Shown: positions 16,730 to 26,016, numbered from the stretch's first letter. The stretch is DNA of 64,000 nucleotides from Paenibacillus illinoisensis NBRC 15959 (GCF_004000925.1 NZ_BIME01000007.1:271376-335375); one strand, 5' to 3'. Notes: generated by a model not told the origin, from the sequence alone. Translations and numbers: made by a program.

Positions 16730-17536
16730 ATGACGGTTGACGTCCTTGTACGCAACAATGTAAAAGTACTTGGTTCAGGCAGCAGAACGATTGTCTTTGC
16801 TCATGGGTTTGGATGTGATCAGGACATGTGGCGCTATATCGTTCCGGGTTTTAGTGAGAATTATCAAATTGTTTTGTTCGATTATGTAGGCTCAGGGCAA
16901 TCTCAGATCAATTATTACGATGCGCATAAATACAGTGATTTGCGAGGATATGCTACGGATGTTCTGGAGATTATGGAAGCGCTCAAATTGAGAGATACGA
17001 TATTCGTTGGTCATTCTGTCAGCAGCATGATTGGCATGCTGGCATCAATTCAAGCTCCCCAATATTTTAATAGCATCGTGATGCTGGGGCCTTCTCCGCG
17101 ATATGTGAATGACCTGCCGAATTATTATGGGGGCTTCGATCGCCGTGACATTGATGAACTGCTCGAGATGATGCAGTTGAATTTCATAGGCTGGGCAAGT
17201 TATTTGGCACCGATCGTGATGCAGAATGCGGAACGGAAGGAGCTCACGGAAGAGCTGGAGAAGAGCTTTTGCTCCAGAGATCCGCATATTGCAAGGCAAT
17301 TTGCCGAGGTGACGTTTTTGTCCGACTGCCGTGAGGAATTGGAACAGGCATCTGTACCTACGTTGATTCTTCAATGCTCCGATGATAGCATTGCCCCGGT
17401 TGAAGTAGGCGATTATCTGCATGCTCATCTGAAGAACAGCATGCTGCAGCAGATGACCGCCAAAGGACATTACCCTCACTTAAGTCAACCGGAAGAAACC
17501 ATTCGATTGATTAAGAATTATCTGACGAGCGCATAA
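16730..17536 (+). CDS. rsbQ: RsbQ-like alpha/beta hydrolase, stress-signalling partner
   Basis: A 268-residue alpha/beta hydrolase that closely resembles RsbQ of Bacillus subtilis (269 residues). RsbQ works with the PAS-containing phosphatase RsbP in the energy-stress pathway and is related to plant KAI2/D14 receptors. Visible are the HGFGCDQDMW oxyanion-hole segment, the nucleophile elbow GHSVSSMIG, the acid in LQCSDDSIAP and the catalytic His in KGHYPHLSQPEE. The start at 16730 follows GAGAGGTGA; an earlier in-frame ATG at 16697 has no site. Only 24 bases lie between its stop and the PAS-GGDEF gene, so the two form a sensor pair in which the usual phosphatase output has been replaced by a diguanylate cyclase. 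Confidence 0.88.
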   Translation: MTVDVLVRNNVKVLGSGSRTIVFAHGFGCDQDMWRYIVPGFSENYQIVLFDYVGSGQSQINYYDAHKYSDLRGYATDVLEIMEALKLRDTIFVGHSVSSMIGMLASIQAPQYFNSIVMLGPSPRYVNDLPNYYGGFDRRDIDELLEMMQLNFIGWASYLAPIVMQNAERKELTEELEKSFCSRDPHIARQFAEVTFLSDCREELEQASVPTLILQCSDDSIAPVEVGDYLHAHLKNSMLQQMTAKGHYPHLSQPEETIRLIKNYLTSA

Positions 17537-17560
17537 AACCCAGAAGAAAGGCTGTTATTG

Positions 17561-18544
17561 ATGGATGCACAATTAGATCTTGCTCCCTGCGGGTACTTCT
17601 CGATTTCTGACTCGGGGGTCATACAATCAGTCAATCAAACCCTGCTGACGATGCTGGGTTATGAACGCAGCGAGCTAATGGGAAGACATATTGAGTCCAC
17701 CATGTCGGTCACCAACAAGCTTTTTTTCCACACCTATTTCTATCCGTACATTCAGCTGTATGGCCGCGTGGACGAGATGTACTTTACGTTTCGCACCAGT
17801 GATCAGCAGGATGTTCCGGTTCTGCTTAATGGAATTCGCCAGACTCGTGACGGGGAAAGCGTCGTGGACTGTGTGGTTGTGGTCATGCGTAAACGGATCG
17901 AACATGAGAAGGATATTTTGAACACGAAGACAAAGCTGCAGGAGCTCTATCAAGCTACGCATGAAGCAAACAAGGAGCTTGAACGGCTGCACGAGGAATA
18001 TGAAGTGAAGCAGCAGGCATTAATTAAAGTGAATGACCAGTTGGAGACGATGGCTTCTACCGATCTGCTCACCGGACTTAAAAACCGCAGATTCTTCCAG
18101 CTGAAAATGCTTGAAAGTTTGGAAGGCTACCATGCCACCCAGCGCGAGTTCTCGCTGCTGGTCGTAGATATTGATCATTTCAAAAGCATTAACGATACTT
18201 ACGGACATCCGGTGGGGGATCTCGTACTTGGCAATCTGGCAGGTCTGCTGCAGTCGGTATCCAGAAGTTCGGACGTTGTGGCTCGTTATGGCGGGGAAGA
18301 ATTTGTGATTATTCTCACGGATTGTACGGCCGAGCAAGCAGTGATTACAGCCGAACGGTACCGTACTCAGGTGGCTTCTGCGGATTGGGGAGTCTATAAT
18401 ATCACCATCAGTATCGGTGCAGCGACGGTTGCTGAGGAAGATACGGATCAGTCCTTGTTCCAAAAAGCGGATATGGCGCTGTATGCCTCCAAAACCGGAG
18501 GGCGCAATCGGGTGACCCATGCAGCTGGTTTAATCCAAAGCTAA
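17561..18544 (+). CDS. PAS-GGDEF diguanylate cyclase paired with RsbQ
   Basis: A 327-residue cytoplasmic protein. A PAS domain occupies residues 8-110 (APCGYFSISDSGVIQSVNQTL, MLGYERSELMG). A coiled coil follows (about 115-170, TKLQELYQATHEANKELERL). The GGDEF domain is at about 170-325 with an intact ARYGGEEFVIIL active site. The RSSD five residues before GGEEF is the inhibitory I-site, so product inhibition by c-di-GMP is likely. The PAS domain is of the kind found with RsbQ partners. The ATG at 17561 has AAAGG 9 bases upstream; a TTG directly precedes it. Energy or ligand sensing by RsbQ would here control c-di-GMP synthesis rather than the sigma-B phosphatase branch. Confidence 0.9.
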   Translation: MDAQLDLAPCGYFSISDSGVIQSVNQTLLTMLGYERSELMGRHIESTMSVTNKLFFHTYFYPYIQLYGRVDEMYFTFRTSDQQDVPVLLNGIRQTRDGESVVDCVVVVMRKRIEHEKDILNTKTKLQELYQATHEANKELERLHEEYEVKQQALIKVNDQLETMASTDLLTGLKNRRFFQLKMLESLEGYHATQREFSLLVVDIDHFKSINDTYGHPVGDLVLGNLAGLLQSVSRSSDVVARYGGEEFVIILTDCTAEQAVITAERYRTQVASADWGVYNITISIGAATVAEEDTDQSLFQKADMALYASKTGGRNRVTHAAGLIQS

Positions 18545-18574
18545 CTCCTTATAACTAATGATTTAGTAAAAGCA

Positions 18575-18630
18575 GAAAAAAACCGGACAGGATAGGGACA
18601 CCCCTTTATCCGATCCGGTATTTGATTTTT
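18575..18630. terminator. Bidirectional terminator
   Basis: ACCGGA (18582-18587) pairs with TCCGGT (18614-18619), with an inner GGATA/TATCC stem. A runs precede it and a T-rich tract follows, so it can serve both convergent genes. Confidence 0.7.
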
Positions 18631-18654
18631 CTATTCTTCTCTTAGTCTCTGCTG

Positions 18655-20142
18655 TTACCTGGGTGCAAGGTAACCATAACCTTCTGCCGGTGATCCGGGC
18701 TGGAGATTGAAGTCTTCGCTGGTTTCGTTCATGAATGCCGGGTTTACATAGTGTGAGTGTGCGTCATTGCTGGAGTCCTTCATGTAGGCTGGAAAACCGG
18801 AATACCCTTCATTTTTCCAAACCCACAGGGCATCTTCCTCTGCAATCGGGGTGTAGTAGACATTTTCATCAAGCAAGTTTCCTGAATTGCTGCTGTATTC
18901 ATTGTAGATGAGCACACCGGAGCTGCCTGACACGACGATGTTGCGTTTAAACGTGTTATTCTTCGTCATGGCTTGCACGAACAGCTGCCCATTGCCTGCG
19001 CCCAAAGTGTCATTTTGAAACAGCGTATTGTACATCACCGTGCTGTTTTCGGTAGACCCGCGTTCCTCGTCATATCCTCCCATGGCAATGCCCGTCAGCC
19101 TGTTGTGATAAACCAGGTTATCCTGAACCGTAATATGGCTTGTGGAACGCCCGGCATGTTCGGATGCGATTTCGATGCCGATATCGTTGCGGTATACCCG
19201 GTTCTGGTCAATGATATGATCTGTACCCCCATCGACATAGATGCCCCCGGCCGAATGGCTGTCATTGGGAAGGTTGGTGCCATAGGAAGGATTGAAATTA
19301 GACGTAATATCGTATACCTCGTTACCTCTTACAACTCCATTTCGGGCCCGATCATACTTGTCATCTGCAGAAATCTCTTCATACCCAATCAGATCGATGC
19401 CGATGTTATCCGTATCATGGATGGTGTTGTCCAGTATGGAAAAAGTGTCTACATTTCCGTTAACAGCGAGTGACTCGCTTGAACCCAAGACCAGGTCATA
19501 TAATTCATTATCCTGGATAAGAATATTCCGCAGTGCTGCGGGGTGTTCCGTGCCATAGACAGCAATCCCGTGAGCATCTCTTCCCGTTAAATCGGGTCCT
19601 TTCGGCTGAACAACGTTGGCAACCGCGTGTACGGTATTGCCTCGAATTTGGATGTATTCACCTGCTCCGTGTACATAAATCCCGGTGGGTACCTGGTCAG
19701 CATGTGCTGTGGTGAAGTTGCGAATCTCTAAATTCTGTATCGTGATGAAGCTGGCATTCTCCACTTCAATCAAGCCTTCAAGTCCATTTACAGACAGACC
19801 CTTTCCGTCAATAATGGCTTTCTCATCGGGATAGCTGGAGAAGATGGTAGGCTTAGTGGAGGAATGACCGCTCCGGGTGATTTTGACTTTCTGCTGGTAC
19901 ACGCCCTCTCGCAAATAGACAGTACTCCCTGGCGTGGCATGTTCAGAAGCATGCTGCATTGTTTTCCAAGGGGATTGAATAGTACCGCTGTTTGCATCGT
20001 CACCTGAAGGTGATATGTAGTAGAATTCCTGATGGTCGGATCTGTCAGTCGGAGCAGGTGCTGGATTGGATGTGACCTGATCCTGGCAACCCGCTGCCAG
20101 CAGCGTCAGAGCCAGAAAACAAATGTTGACTGCACGAAGCAA
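18655..20142 (-). CDS. Right-handed parallel beta-helix lipoprotein (polysaccharide lyase 9-like)
   Basis: A 495-residue exported lipoprotein (lipobox LLAAGC, Cys at about 19). The segment YYISPSGDDANSGTIQSPWK is the DUF1565-type opening of parallel beta-helix enzymes, followed by many short coils with NTVH-, NELY-, NTIH- and NRVY-type asparagine ladders (about residues 110-440). PL9 pectate lyases share this opening and the GRDAHGIAV stretch, so a polysaccharide lyase or epimerase is likely, but catalytic residues cannot be assigned with confidence. The start is TTG at 20140-20142 with AAGGAGG 7 bases upstream. It stands alone between terminators. Confidence 0.78.
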   Translation of the reverse strand: MLRAVNICFLALTLLAAGCQDQVTSNPAPAPTDRSDHQEFYYISPSGDDANSGTIQSPWKTMQHASEHATPGSTVYLREGVYQQKVKITRSGHSSTKPTIFSSYPDEKAIIDGKGLSVNGLEGLIEVENASFITIQNLEIRNFTTAHADQVPTGIYVHGAGEYIQIRGNTVHAVANVVQPKGPDLTGRDAHGIAVYGTEHPAALRNILIQDNELYDLVLGSSESLAVNGNVDTFSILDNTIHDTDNIGIDLIGYEEISADDKYDRARNGVVRGNEVYDITSNFNPSYGTNLPNDSHSAGGIYVDGGTDHIIDQNRVYRNDIGIEIASEHAGRSTSHITVQDNLVYHNRLTGIAMGGYDEERGSTENSTVMYNTLFQNDTLGAGNGQLFVQAMTKNNTFKRNIVVSGSSGVLIYNEYSSNSGNLLDENVYYTPIAEEDALWVWKNEGYSGFPAYMKDSSNDAHSHYVNPAFMNETSEDFNLQPGSPAEGYGYLAPR

Positions 20143-20259
20143 AGGTTTTCCTCCTTATGAGTTAGCTGTGAAGTTTTGATTATAGCAGATTTGAATGGTG
20201 AAATATGCCATGATATGCTGATAGAAAGGTAAAATGTGCGTGTGTATGGAGGGTAAAGC

Positions 20260-20403
20260 ATGTGGAACGATGTTTTTGAAAAGGAATGGGAGAAGCGGCC
20301 TGGAGTCCTTTTTGCTCATTCTGGAAATCTGGGGTACGAGGATTGCATACATGTGGCCGATTCATTGCCTGAATTGTGCAGGGGAACCGATGAGATTGGA
20401 TGA
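20260..20403 (+). CDS. Small hypothetical protein (47 aa)
   Basis: This lies in the 394-base gap between the beta-helix gene and the DUF2625 gene. The ORF starts MWNDVFEKEWEKRPGVLFAH and ends GTDEIG. It has a GGAGGG site 6 bases upstream of the ATG, the best in the gap. Composition is acidic with one Cys pair (residues 29 and 40) and no signal peptide or membrane segment. I do not recognise it; it could be a truncated remnant of a longer gene. No terminator separates it from DUF2625. Confidence 0.4.
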   Translation: MWNDVFEKEWEKRPGVLFAHSGNLGYEDCIHVADSLPELCRGTDEIG

Positions 20404-20536
20404 TGAGTCCGACTTTACGCGGTAGGCTAGAACTGGACAACGAGAATGGTGAAGTGTTAGAGAGCTTTGGTCACGGAAAATGAATAAAAGAATGCTAGGT
20501 ATAAATGATGAATTGATACCTTGGAAGGAGTAAGAT

Positions 20537-21193
20537 ATGCAAACATTATCTGCAGATGAACTATTGGATCGGGACAATCACGCGTGGGAGGAACTCAAGG
20601 AACTACTGGATAACGGGCAAAATACATATGAGTATGTTTCCGCACGACCGGAGGATGGAGCAGATACGCTCTATCGTCTTCAGGTGAGCACCAAATCCTA
20701 TTTGGGAGCTGTTGCTTACGAGACGGAAGGAATTGTGATTGATCACGGGTGGATCACGCTGCTGGGTGCAGGCGGTGAGAGCGTATTTGGAAGTCTGACC
20801 AGCTGGAATGGTGTGAGCGACAAGCCCTGCGTACAGGCACTGAAGGGCATGATGGTGGTTGCCTATGATGTGGCAGGCGGATTTTTTGCGCTGGATACCG
20901 GCAAATTCGGTCGCACTGGAGAGATATACTATTTTGCGCCGGATACACTGGAATGGGAATCGACGGAGCTTGCTTATTCAGGTTTTCTGAACTGGCTGGC
21001 AGATGGCGATTTGCAGCAGTTCTACCAGACCTTCCGCTGGGAAGGATGGCAAAATGATCTTGGTCAGCTTCAGAGGGGACAAGTATTTGCCTATTACCCG
21101 CCTCTGTGGACGCAAGAAGGAAGCGGAGAGGGCAGCAGCAAAGCCCCTGTATTAGTTGAGGAAGCCTGGAAGGCAGCGCAGGATGGAAATTAA
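20537..21193 (+). CDS. DUF2625 family protein
   Basis: A 218-residue cytoplasmic protein of the DUF2625 family, function unknown. Typical segments are GWITLLGAGGESVFGSLTSW, GMMVVAYDVAGGFFALDTGK, EIYYFAPDTLEWESTELAYS and FRWEGWQNDL. The fold is thought to be SUKH-like, a group that includes immunity proteins, but no toxin is nearby. An AAGGAG site precedes the ATG at 20537. A strong terminator follows, so it is a single-gene unit or pairs with the small ORF at 20260. Confidence 0.85.
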   Translation: MQTLSADELLDRDNHAWEELKELLDNGQNTYEYVSARPEDGADTLYRLQVSTKSYLGAVAYETEGIVIDHGWITLLGAGGESVFGSLTSWNGVSDKPCVQALKGMMVVAYDVAGGFFALDTGKFGRTGEIYYFAPDTLEWESTELAYSGFLNWLADGDLQQFYQTFRWEGWQNDLGQLQRGQVFAYYPPLWTQEGSGEGSSKAPVLVEEAWKAAQDGN

Positions 21194-21257
21194 TACGGAG
21201 CTTGAACCCAGAGTTTGAATGAATGGCGAATAAATTCGTACTGAAGACGTACTGAAG

Positions 21258-21306
21258 CACACAAATAACCCGCATGCTGTGCGGGCTGTTTGTGTGTTCT
21301 TTTTGT
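21258..21306 (+). terminator. Intrinsic terminator after DUF2625
   Basis: An 8-bp outer stem (CACACAAA 21258-21265, TTTGTGTG 21289-21296) and 6-bp inner stem (CCCGCA, TGCGGG) are followed by TTCTTTTTTG. Confidence 0.75.
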
Positions 21307-21329
21307 ATTTATCATTCTAAAGCATTCCA

Positions 21330-22676
21330 TTAGTTGGCCGTACTACTCTGACTCTGTACAACTTCGGAATGAGAGGCTCTGTGATGCCACACAACGATAA
21401 CAAGCGAGGCAAGACAGACGAAGAGCAGACATCCATAAACAACGTGATAGGCTTTCTCTACCGAAACGCCCGGGATGCTGTGTAACAGCAGTCCGCAGAC
21501 CGCCACAGACATCGAACCACCGAAGAATTGAATCAGCTGAAGCATGCCCATACCTGCTCCGATCTGCGCTTTGGGCAGAATGCGGGACGTTTCGTTATTC
21601 AGTGAAGCCATGGAGGCGGAGAGTGCAGGCGAGAAAAAGAGATAGCCTCCGGTAATAATAAAGGCGGACTGATTCAGTCCGAGCATAAACAAGGCAAGTA
21701 CAGCTGCAAGCAGTACATGTCCAATCATCAGAAAGCGCATGTTGCCGTAACGGTCGATCCATCGTCCCACGAAACGGGTACAAAAGGCCGCGACAATGGC
21801 TCCCGGAGCAATGAGCAAACCAATCGTGAGCGACGAACGTCCGAACAGGTCGGCAAGGACAAGCGGCATCAGAAACAGATTGCCCAGATTAACGACCAAA
21901 ATGCAGAAGCCAATGAGAATCAAACGTGTATATCCTGGCGTTCGAAATACGTCTGGATTGACAAACGGAAGGCGTGCTTTGCGGATGTACCACATATGAG
22001 CCACAAGAGACAGGACACCGATGGCAAACCAGATCCAGGACTGCTGGGTAATCGCGACCAGAAGCGTGATGGCGTTAATGACCGTTAACACTGCCCCGAT
22101 CATATCGAAAGGGTTCTCTGGTCTTGGTGTTTCACGCGGCAGGAAATAGAGCAATACAGGTAGTGCAAGCAGGACCAGCACGGTTATTGCAAAAAGACCA
22201 TTCCATCCCCAGTATTCGCTAATGAGTCCGCCTACAATGGGACCAAGTCCAAAAGCCATGGCACTGCCTGAAGAGATGAGGGCAATGGCGGCTCCGCGAC
22301 GTTCCAGCGGGATGTAGCGGCTGGCAATGACAAGACCTAGCCCGGCCATAACCCCTGCACCTGCGGATTGCAGAATGCGCGTCAGCAGCAGGACAGCGAA
22401 GCTATGTGCGAATAATCCGAGTAACGAAGACAAGCCCAGAATCAGCAGTCCAATCGTTAGCAGTTTGCGTACCGGGACCCGATCGGATAGTCGGCTGAAG
22501 ATTACAGTCGACAATGCGTAACCGATAGAGTAGCTGGAGATGACCCATGAGCCCAGGTCGGATGTAATCTGTAAATCGTTAATAATGACGGGTAAGGATA
22601 CATTAAACATGGTGGTGTTCATCACGACAATGAACAGACAGCATGTCCAGAGAGGCATTACAATTTTATCTTTCAC
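21330..22676 (-). CDS. MFS transporter (DHA2-like multidrug type)
   Basis: A membrane transporter of about 448-458 residues. MNTTMFNVSLPVIINDLQIT in the first helix, WVISSYSIGYALSTVIFSRLSDR with motif A in loop 2-3, and the motif C segment GSAMAFGLGPIVGGLISEYWGW are typical of drug:H+ antiporters of the DHA2 branch. The start is uncertain: GTG at 22676 has an AGGA-like site 8 bases upstream, while the TTG at 22706 has none. It shows no regulator of its own next to it. The substrate is unknown. Codon use does not differ noticeably from the neighbours. Confidence 0.82.
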   Translation of the reverse strand: MKDKIVMPLWTCCLFIVVMNTTMFNVSLPVIINDLQITSDLGSWVISSYSIGYALSTVIFSRLSDRVPVRKLLTIGLLILGLSSLLGLFAHSFAVLLLTRILQSAGAGVMAGLGLVIASRYIPLERRGAAIALISSGSAMAFGLGPIVGGLISEYWGWNGLFAITVLVLLALPVLLYFLPRETPRPENPFDMIGAVLTVINAITLLVAITQQSWIWFAIGVLSLVAHMWYIRKARLPFVNPDVFRTPGYTRLILIGFCILVVNLGNLFLMPLVLADLFGRSSLTIGLLIAPGAIVAAFCTRFVGRWIDRYGNMRFLMIGHVLLAAVLALFMLGLNQSAFIITGGYLFFSPALSASMASLNNETSRILPKAQIGAGMGMLQLIQFFGGSMSVAVCGLLLHSIPGVSVEKAYHVVYGCLLFVCLASLVIVVWHHRASHSEVVQSQSSTAN

Positions 22677-22872
22677 GTTACCATTCCTGTCTATGGATTG
22701 AGTCAAGCTATATTGAAAATCAATAAATCATTTTACGCCCAAACTGCATATATGGCAATAATGTCATAAAAATTGAAGGGGTTCGCATCGGTGGAAAATG
22801 GGATGAAACAGATCGAAACAAACAAAAAACGATAGGCAAAGCCATGTGTTGTAGAAGTTGATTCCCTGCACC

Positions 22873-22898
22873 AAAAAAGACGCCCGTCTGAGGGCGCC
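22873..22898 (-). terminator. Intrinsic terminator of the P-type ATPase gene
   Basis: On the minus strand GGCGCCC pairs with GGGCGTC (one G-U) and is followed by six T residues, about 20 bases after the stop. Confidence 0.75.
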
Positions 22899-22918
22899 TT
22901 AAAGGGTTGGAGTATTTT

Positions 22919-25570
22919 TTATGCTGGACTAACTGCTCTGCCGCGGTTGCGAATCCATTTGATGACATCCATCAGAATGACAGCGAGGAGGGCAAGGCCG
23001 CCTGCAACGAGGAACTCGTTCCAACCAAATGCATCCGGAATGGCGAAGATGCCGCGTACACCCGGAATCAAGGTGATTCCGTAGAGACAGAGACATACCA
23101 GAATGGAGCCAAGGACAAATTTATTCGTCGTGAAGCCCACCTGGAAGATGGTCTGTGTGTTGGAACGGGCTGCAAATGTTTGCAGACTCCGTGCCAGAAT
23201 CAGGGTCGTAAAGGCCATCGCCACGCTCATTTCTTCAGAGATGCCAAGCCCAATATACTGGGATACAATAACAGCTGCACCGATCAATACACCACGTGTA
23301 ATCACGGCTTGAAGCGTACCGCCGGCAAAGATGCCTTCATTAATATCTCGCGGCTTGCGCCGCATCACATCCGGTTCGGCCTTTTCCGTCCCCAGTGCAA
23401 TGGCAGGCAGGGAGTCATTCACCAGGTTGATGAAGAGAAGCTGCAGGGCCGTAAACGGGTTCACCCATCCAACGATAAGTGCGAACAATATGGCGATAAT
23501 GGCGCCAAGGTTACCCGCAAACAGGTAAGCAATGGCTTTTTTGATGTTATCAAATACCATACGCCCGACACTCACTGCGTTCACGATGGATACAAAGTTA
23601 TCATCCGTCAGAATCATGGCAGCCGCATCCTTGGCAACATCTGTACCGCTGCCCATGGCTACACCAATGTCGGCTTGTTTCAGAGCTGGTGCATCATTGA
23701 CACCGTCTCCGGTCATGGCTGCAATTTTGCCTTTGCGCTGCCATGCGCGCACAATGCGGATTTTGTTTTCAGGGGATACCCGTGCATAGACCGAAATGTG
23801 TTCAAGCTGGCGATCCAGCTCTTCATCCGACATTTTGTCCAGCTCAGCGCCAGTGATGGCGAGATCATCCGGGCCTGCAAGACCAATATCCCGTCCGATT
23901 GCCTGGGCTGTCGTTTTGTGGTCCCCTGTGATCATGATTGTGCGGATACCAGCCTTCATGGACTCTTCGATGGAGCCGTACACGGCTTCACGCGGTGGAT
24001 CAATCATGGCTGTCAGACCAACAAGCGTCAGATCATATTCGTCTTCAGGTGTAACCTGCTTTTTGTCATCGAATTTCTTGTAAGCATAAGCCAGTACACG
24101 GAAGGCACGTTTGGAGAAAGCTTCGTTTTTCTCCTCGAATTGTGTGCGAATCTCAGCTGTAAGCGGCTGAACCTCTCCGTTCATGAACACATGAGTACAC
24201 CTGCTGAATAGCACATCCGGACCACCTTTGGTTAATAAGGCCGTCTGTCCTTCGAAGGTATGCACTGTGCTCATCAGTTTCCGATCCGAGTCAAAAGGAA
24301 GCTCTGCTTCCCGCGGGAACTGGTCCCGAATTTCGTTATAGTCCTTGTTCACACGGTTACTGAAGGCGATGAGGGCTACCTCTGTGGGATCACCCAGCTC
24401 CTTGCCCTCCTGGTTAATATTCGAATCATTGCAGAGTACTGCAATATGTAACAAGCGTCGTTCCTCTTCAGACCACTGATCGGGATCGTCCGGGAATTCC
24501 TCTTTGGTGCCATGGGGGATGTAATAATCCACAACCGTCATCTTGTTTTGGGTAAGCGTGCCTGTCTTATCTGTACAGATAATGCTGGCTGAACCGAGCG
24601 CTTCCACGGCAGGCAGCCGGCGAATGATCGCATGCTGCTTGGCCATTTTATTCGTTCCCAGCGACAATACAATCGTCACGATGGAAGAGAGAGCTTCAGG
24701 AATGGCGGCGACGGCGACAGCAACGGCAAACATCAGTGCATTGATAATTGAAGGACCCAGATTGTCCGTGCCTTCGGTTAACCAGACACGTCCTGCCTCG
24801 ATGGCGAAAATAAGAATGGACAGTCCCAGAATGAAAAAGCCCAGTTTTTTGCTGAAGGCTTCCAGTTTGCGCTGCAGCGGAGTTTCTTTGGCTTCAGCAT
24901 TTTCAATCAATTCGGCAATCTTGCCGATCTCTGTTTTTAACGCGGTTCCGGTAATCACCAGAGTGCCCCGGCCGTATACGACCAGCGAACCGCTGAAGGC
25001 CATGTTGCGCCGATCACCGATGGGAGCCTCCTCCGGAATGGCATCTGCATGTTTCTCCGCTGCTTCTGATTCTCCAGTCAGCATGCCTTCATTGATTCTC
25101 AGACTACCGGATTCCAAAATCCGCCCGTCTGCCGGCACATAATCACCCGCATCCAATAAAACGATATCGCCGGGAACGAGTTCCCTGGCTGGAATAGTCT
25201 TTTTCTCACCATCACGAATAACTTTGGCTTCAGGAGCAGACATTTGCCTTAAGGCATCGAGGGAACTTTCCGCTTTTTTGGTCTGTACAACACTAATTAC
25301 TGCATTTAGCAGGATAACCAAGAAGATAATCAGTGATTCAATAAGATGTCCGAGCACAACCTGTACACCTGCCGCAATGAGCAGCACGATGACCATGGGA
25401 TCTTTGAAATTTTCAAGAAACAGTTTCCAGACAGGTGTTGCATTTTTGCCTTTTAACTCGTTATATCCTTCTGTCTCAAGTCTTTTTGCAGCTTCGGAGG
25501 CAGTCAGCCCCTTGGGGGAACTATCCAAGTCTTGAAGTGTCTCCTCAGCACTGTGTCTATAATGTTGCAA
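22919..25570 (-). CDS. P-type Ca2+-transporting ATPase (type IIA-like)
   Basis: An 883-residue cation pump. All P-type motifs are present: PADGRIL and LTGESEA in the actuator domain, the phosphorylation motif CTDKTGTLTQNKMT (Asp334 from the chosen start), MITGDHKTTAQAIGRDIG, and the hinge AMTGDGVNDAPALKQADIGVAMG. Ten transmembrane helices fit the pattern. In helix 4 the ion-binding PEGL of most Ca2+ pumps reads PEAL (IPEALSSIV). The helix 6 NLVNDSLPAIALG supports Ca2+ transport. The start is taken as TTG 25568-25570, with AAGGAG 8 bases upstream; the longer reading to 25675 adds a stretch with no family similarity. It probably exports Ca2+ from the cytoplasm. Confidence 0.9.
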   Translation of the reverse strand: MQHYRHSAEETLQDLDSSPKGLTASEAAKRLETEGYNELKGKNATPVWKLFLENFKDPMVIVLLIAAGVQVVLGHLIESLIIFLVILLNAVISVVQTKKAESSLDALRQMSAPEAKVIRDGEKKTIPARELVPGDIVLLDAGDYVPADGRILESGSLRINEGMLTGESEAAEKHADAIPEEAPIGDRRNMAFSGSLVVYGRGTLVITGTALKTEIGKIAELIENAEAKETPLQRKLEAFSKKLGFFILGLSILIFAIEAGRVWLTEGTDNLGPSIINALMFAVAVAVAAIPEALSSIVTIVLSLGTNKMAKQHAIIRRLPAVEALGSASIICTDKTGTLTQNKMTVVDYYIPHGTKEEFPDDPDQWSEEERRLLHIAVLCNDSNINQEGKELGDPTEVALIAFSNRVNKDYNEIRDQFPREAELPFDSDRKLMSTVHTFEGQTALLTKGGPDVLFSRCTHVFMNGEVQPLTAEIRTQFEEKNEAFSKRAFRVLAYAYKKFDDKKQVTPEDEYDLTLVGLTAMIDPPREAVYGSIEESMKAGIRTIMITGDHKTTAQAIGRDIGLAGPDDLAITGAELDKMSDEELDRQLEHISVYARVSPENKIRIVRAWQRKGKIAAMTGDGVNDAPALKQADIGVAMGSGTDVAKDAAAMILTDDNFVSIVNAVSVGRMVFDNIKKAIAYLFAGNLGAIIAILFALIVGWVNPFTALQLLFINLVNDSLPAIALGTEKAEPDVMRRKPRDINEGIFAGGTLQAVITRGVLIGAAVIVSQYIGLGISEEMSVAMAFTTLILARSLQTFAARSNTQTIFQVGFTTNKFVLGSILVCLCLYGITLIPGVRGIFAIPDAFGWNEFLVAGGLALLAVILMDVIKWIRNRGRAVSPA

Positions 25571-25793
25571 TTGACCAGCTCCTTGATTAAATGGATTTCT
25601 TCTGTGTATTACCCTTACGGGCAAAATATAGAATCGTTTCATTTCCAACTTTTTTATGTTCACAGTATTTTTCATAAGTAGCCAAGATATGCCTCTTGTT
25701 CAATTTATTTATTTGCAGTGATGTACGGTTACGTGCACCACTGCATTAATATCACATGCAACAGCGAAAAGGACAGGTCAAATTAAGCGGTAG

Positions 25794-25818
25794 CCGGGGA
25801 GGTAACTCTCCGGTTTTT
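25794..25818 (+). terminator. Orphan terminator-like hairpin in the ATPase-hcp gap
   Basis: CCGGGGAG and CTCTCCGG form an 8-bp stem (one G-U) with a GTAA tetraloop, followed by TTTTT. The 446-base gap 25571-26016 holds no ORF that I can support. The hairpin would end a short plus-strand transcript of unknown origin. A weak promoter-like TTGACT / TAAACT pair (25905-25932) lies between it and hcp. Confidence 0.5.
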
Positions 25819-26016
25819 CTGATCTCGCGAATCTGTGCCTGAGTTAAGCACTGATTGGATGATAGTCTTGGAGGGGAAACAATAGGTTCAACTATTTGCT
25901 AATTTTGACTATAAGGTGTCGAATGATAAACTGTGTCCGCCATCACACTTGGTCCCCTGCGGGTTTGTTACGCTGTTACCAGTGAATGAAATCGAATCAC
26001 GTTGGAGGGAACAGAT

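Noticed and set aside
22907..24211. A 434-codon open frame on the plus strand.
   Set aside because: It lies wholly antisense to the P-type ATPase, has Cys/His/Asn-rich composition typical of a reverse-complement shadow, and no ribosome binding site.
25700..25818. Possible c-di-GMP (GEMM) or yybP-ykoY riboswitch, because GGTAGCCGGGGAGGTAAC looks suggestive.
   Set aside because: The other conserved blocks of either class are absent, and the strand is opposite to the ATPase gene it might control.
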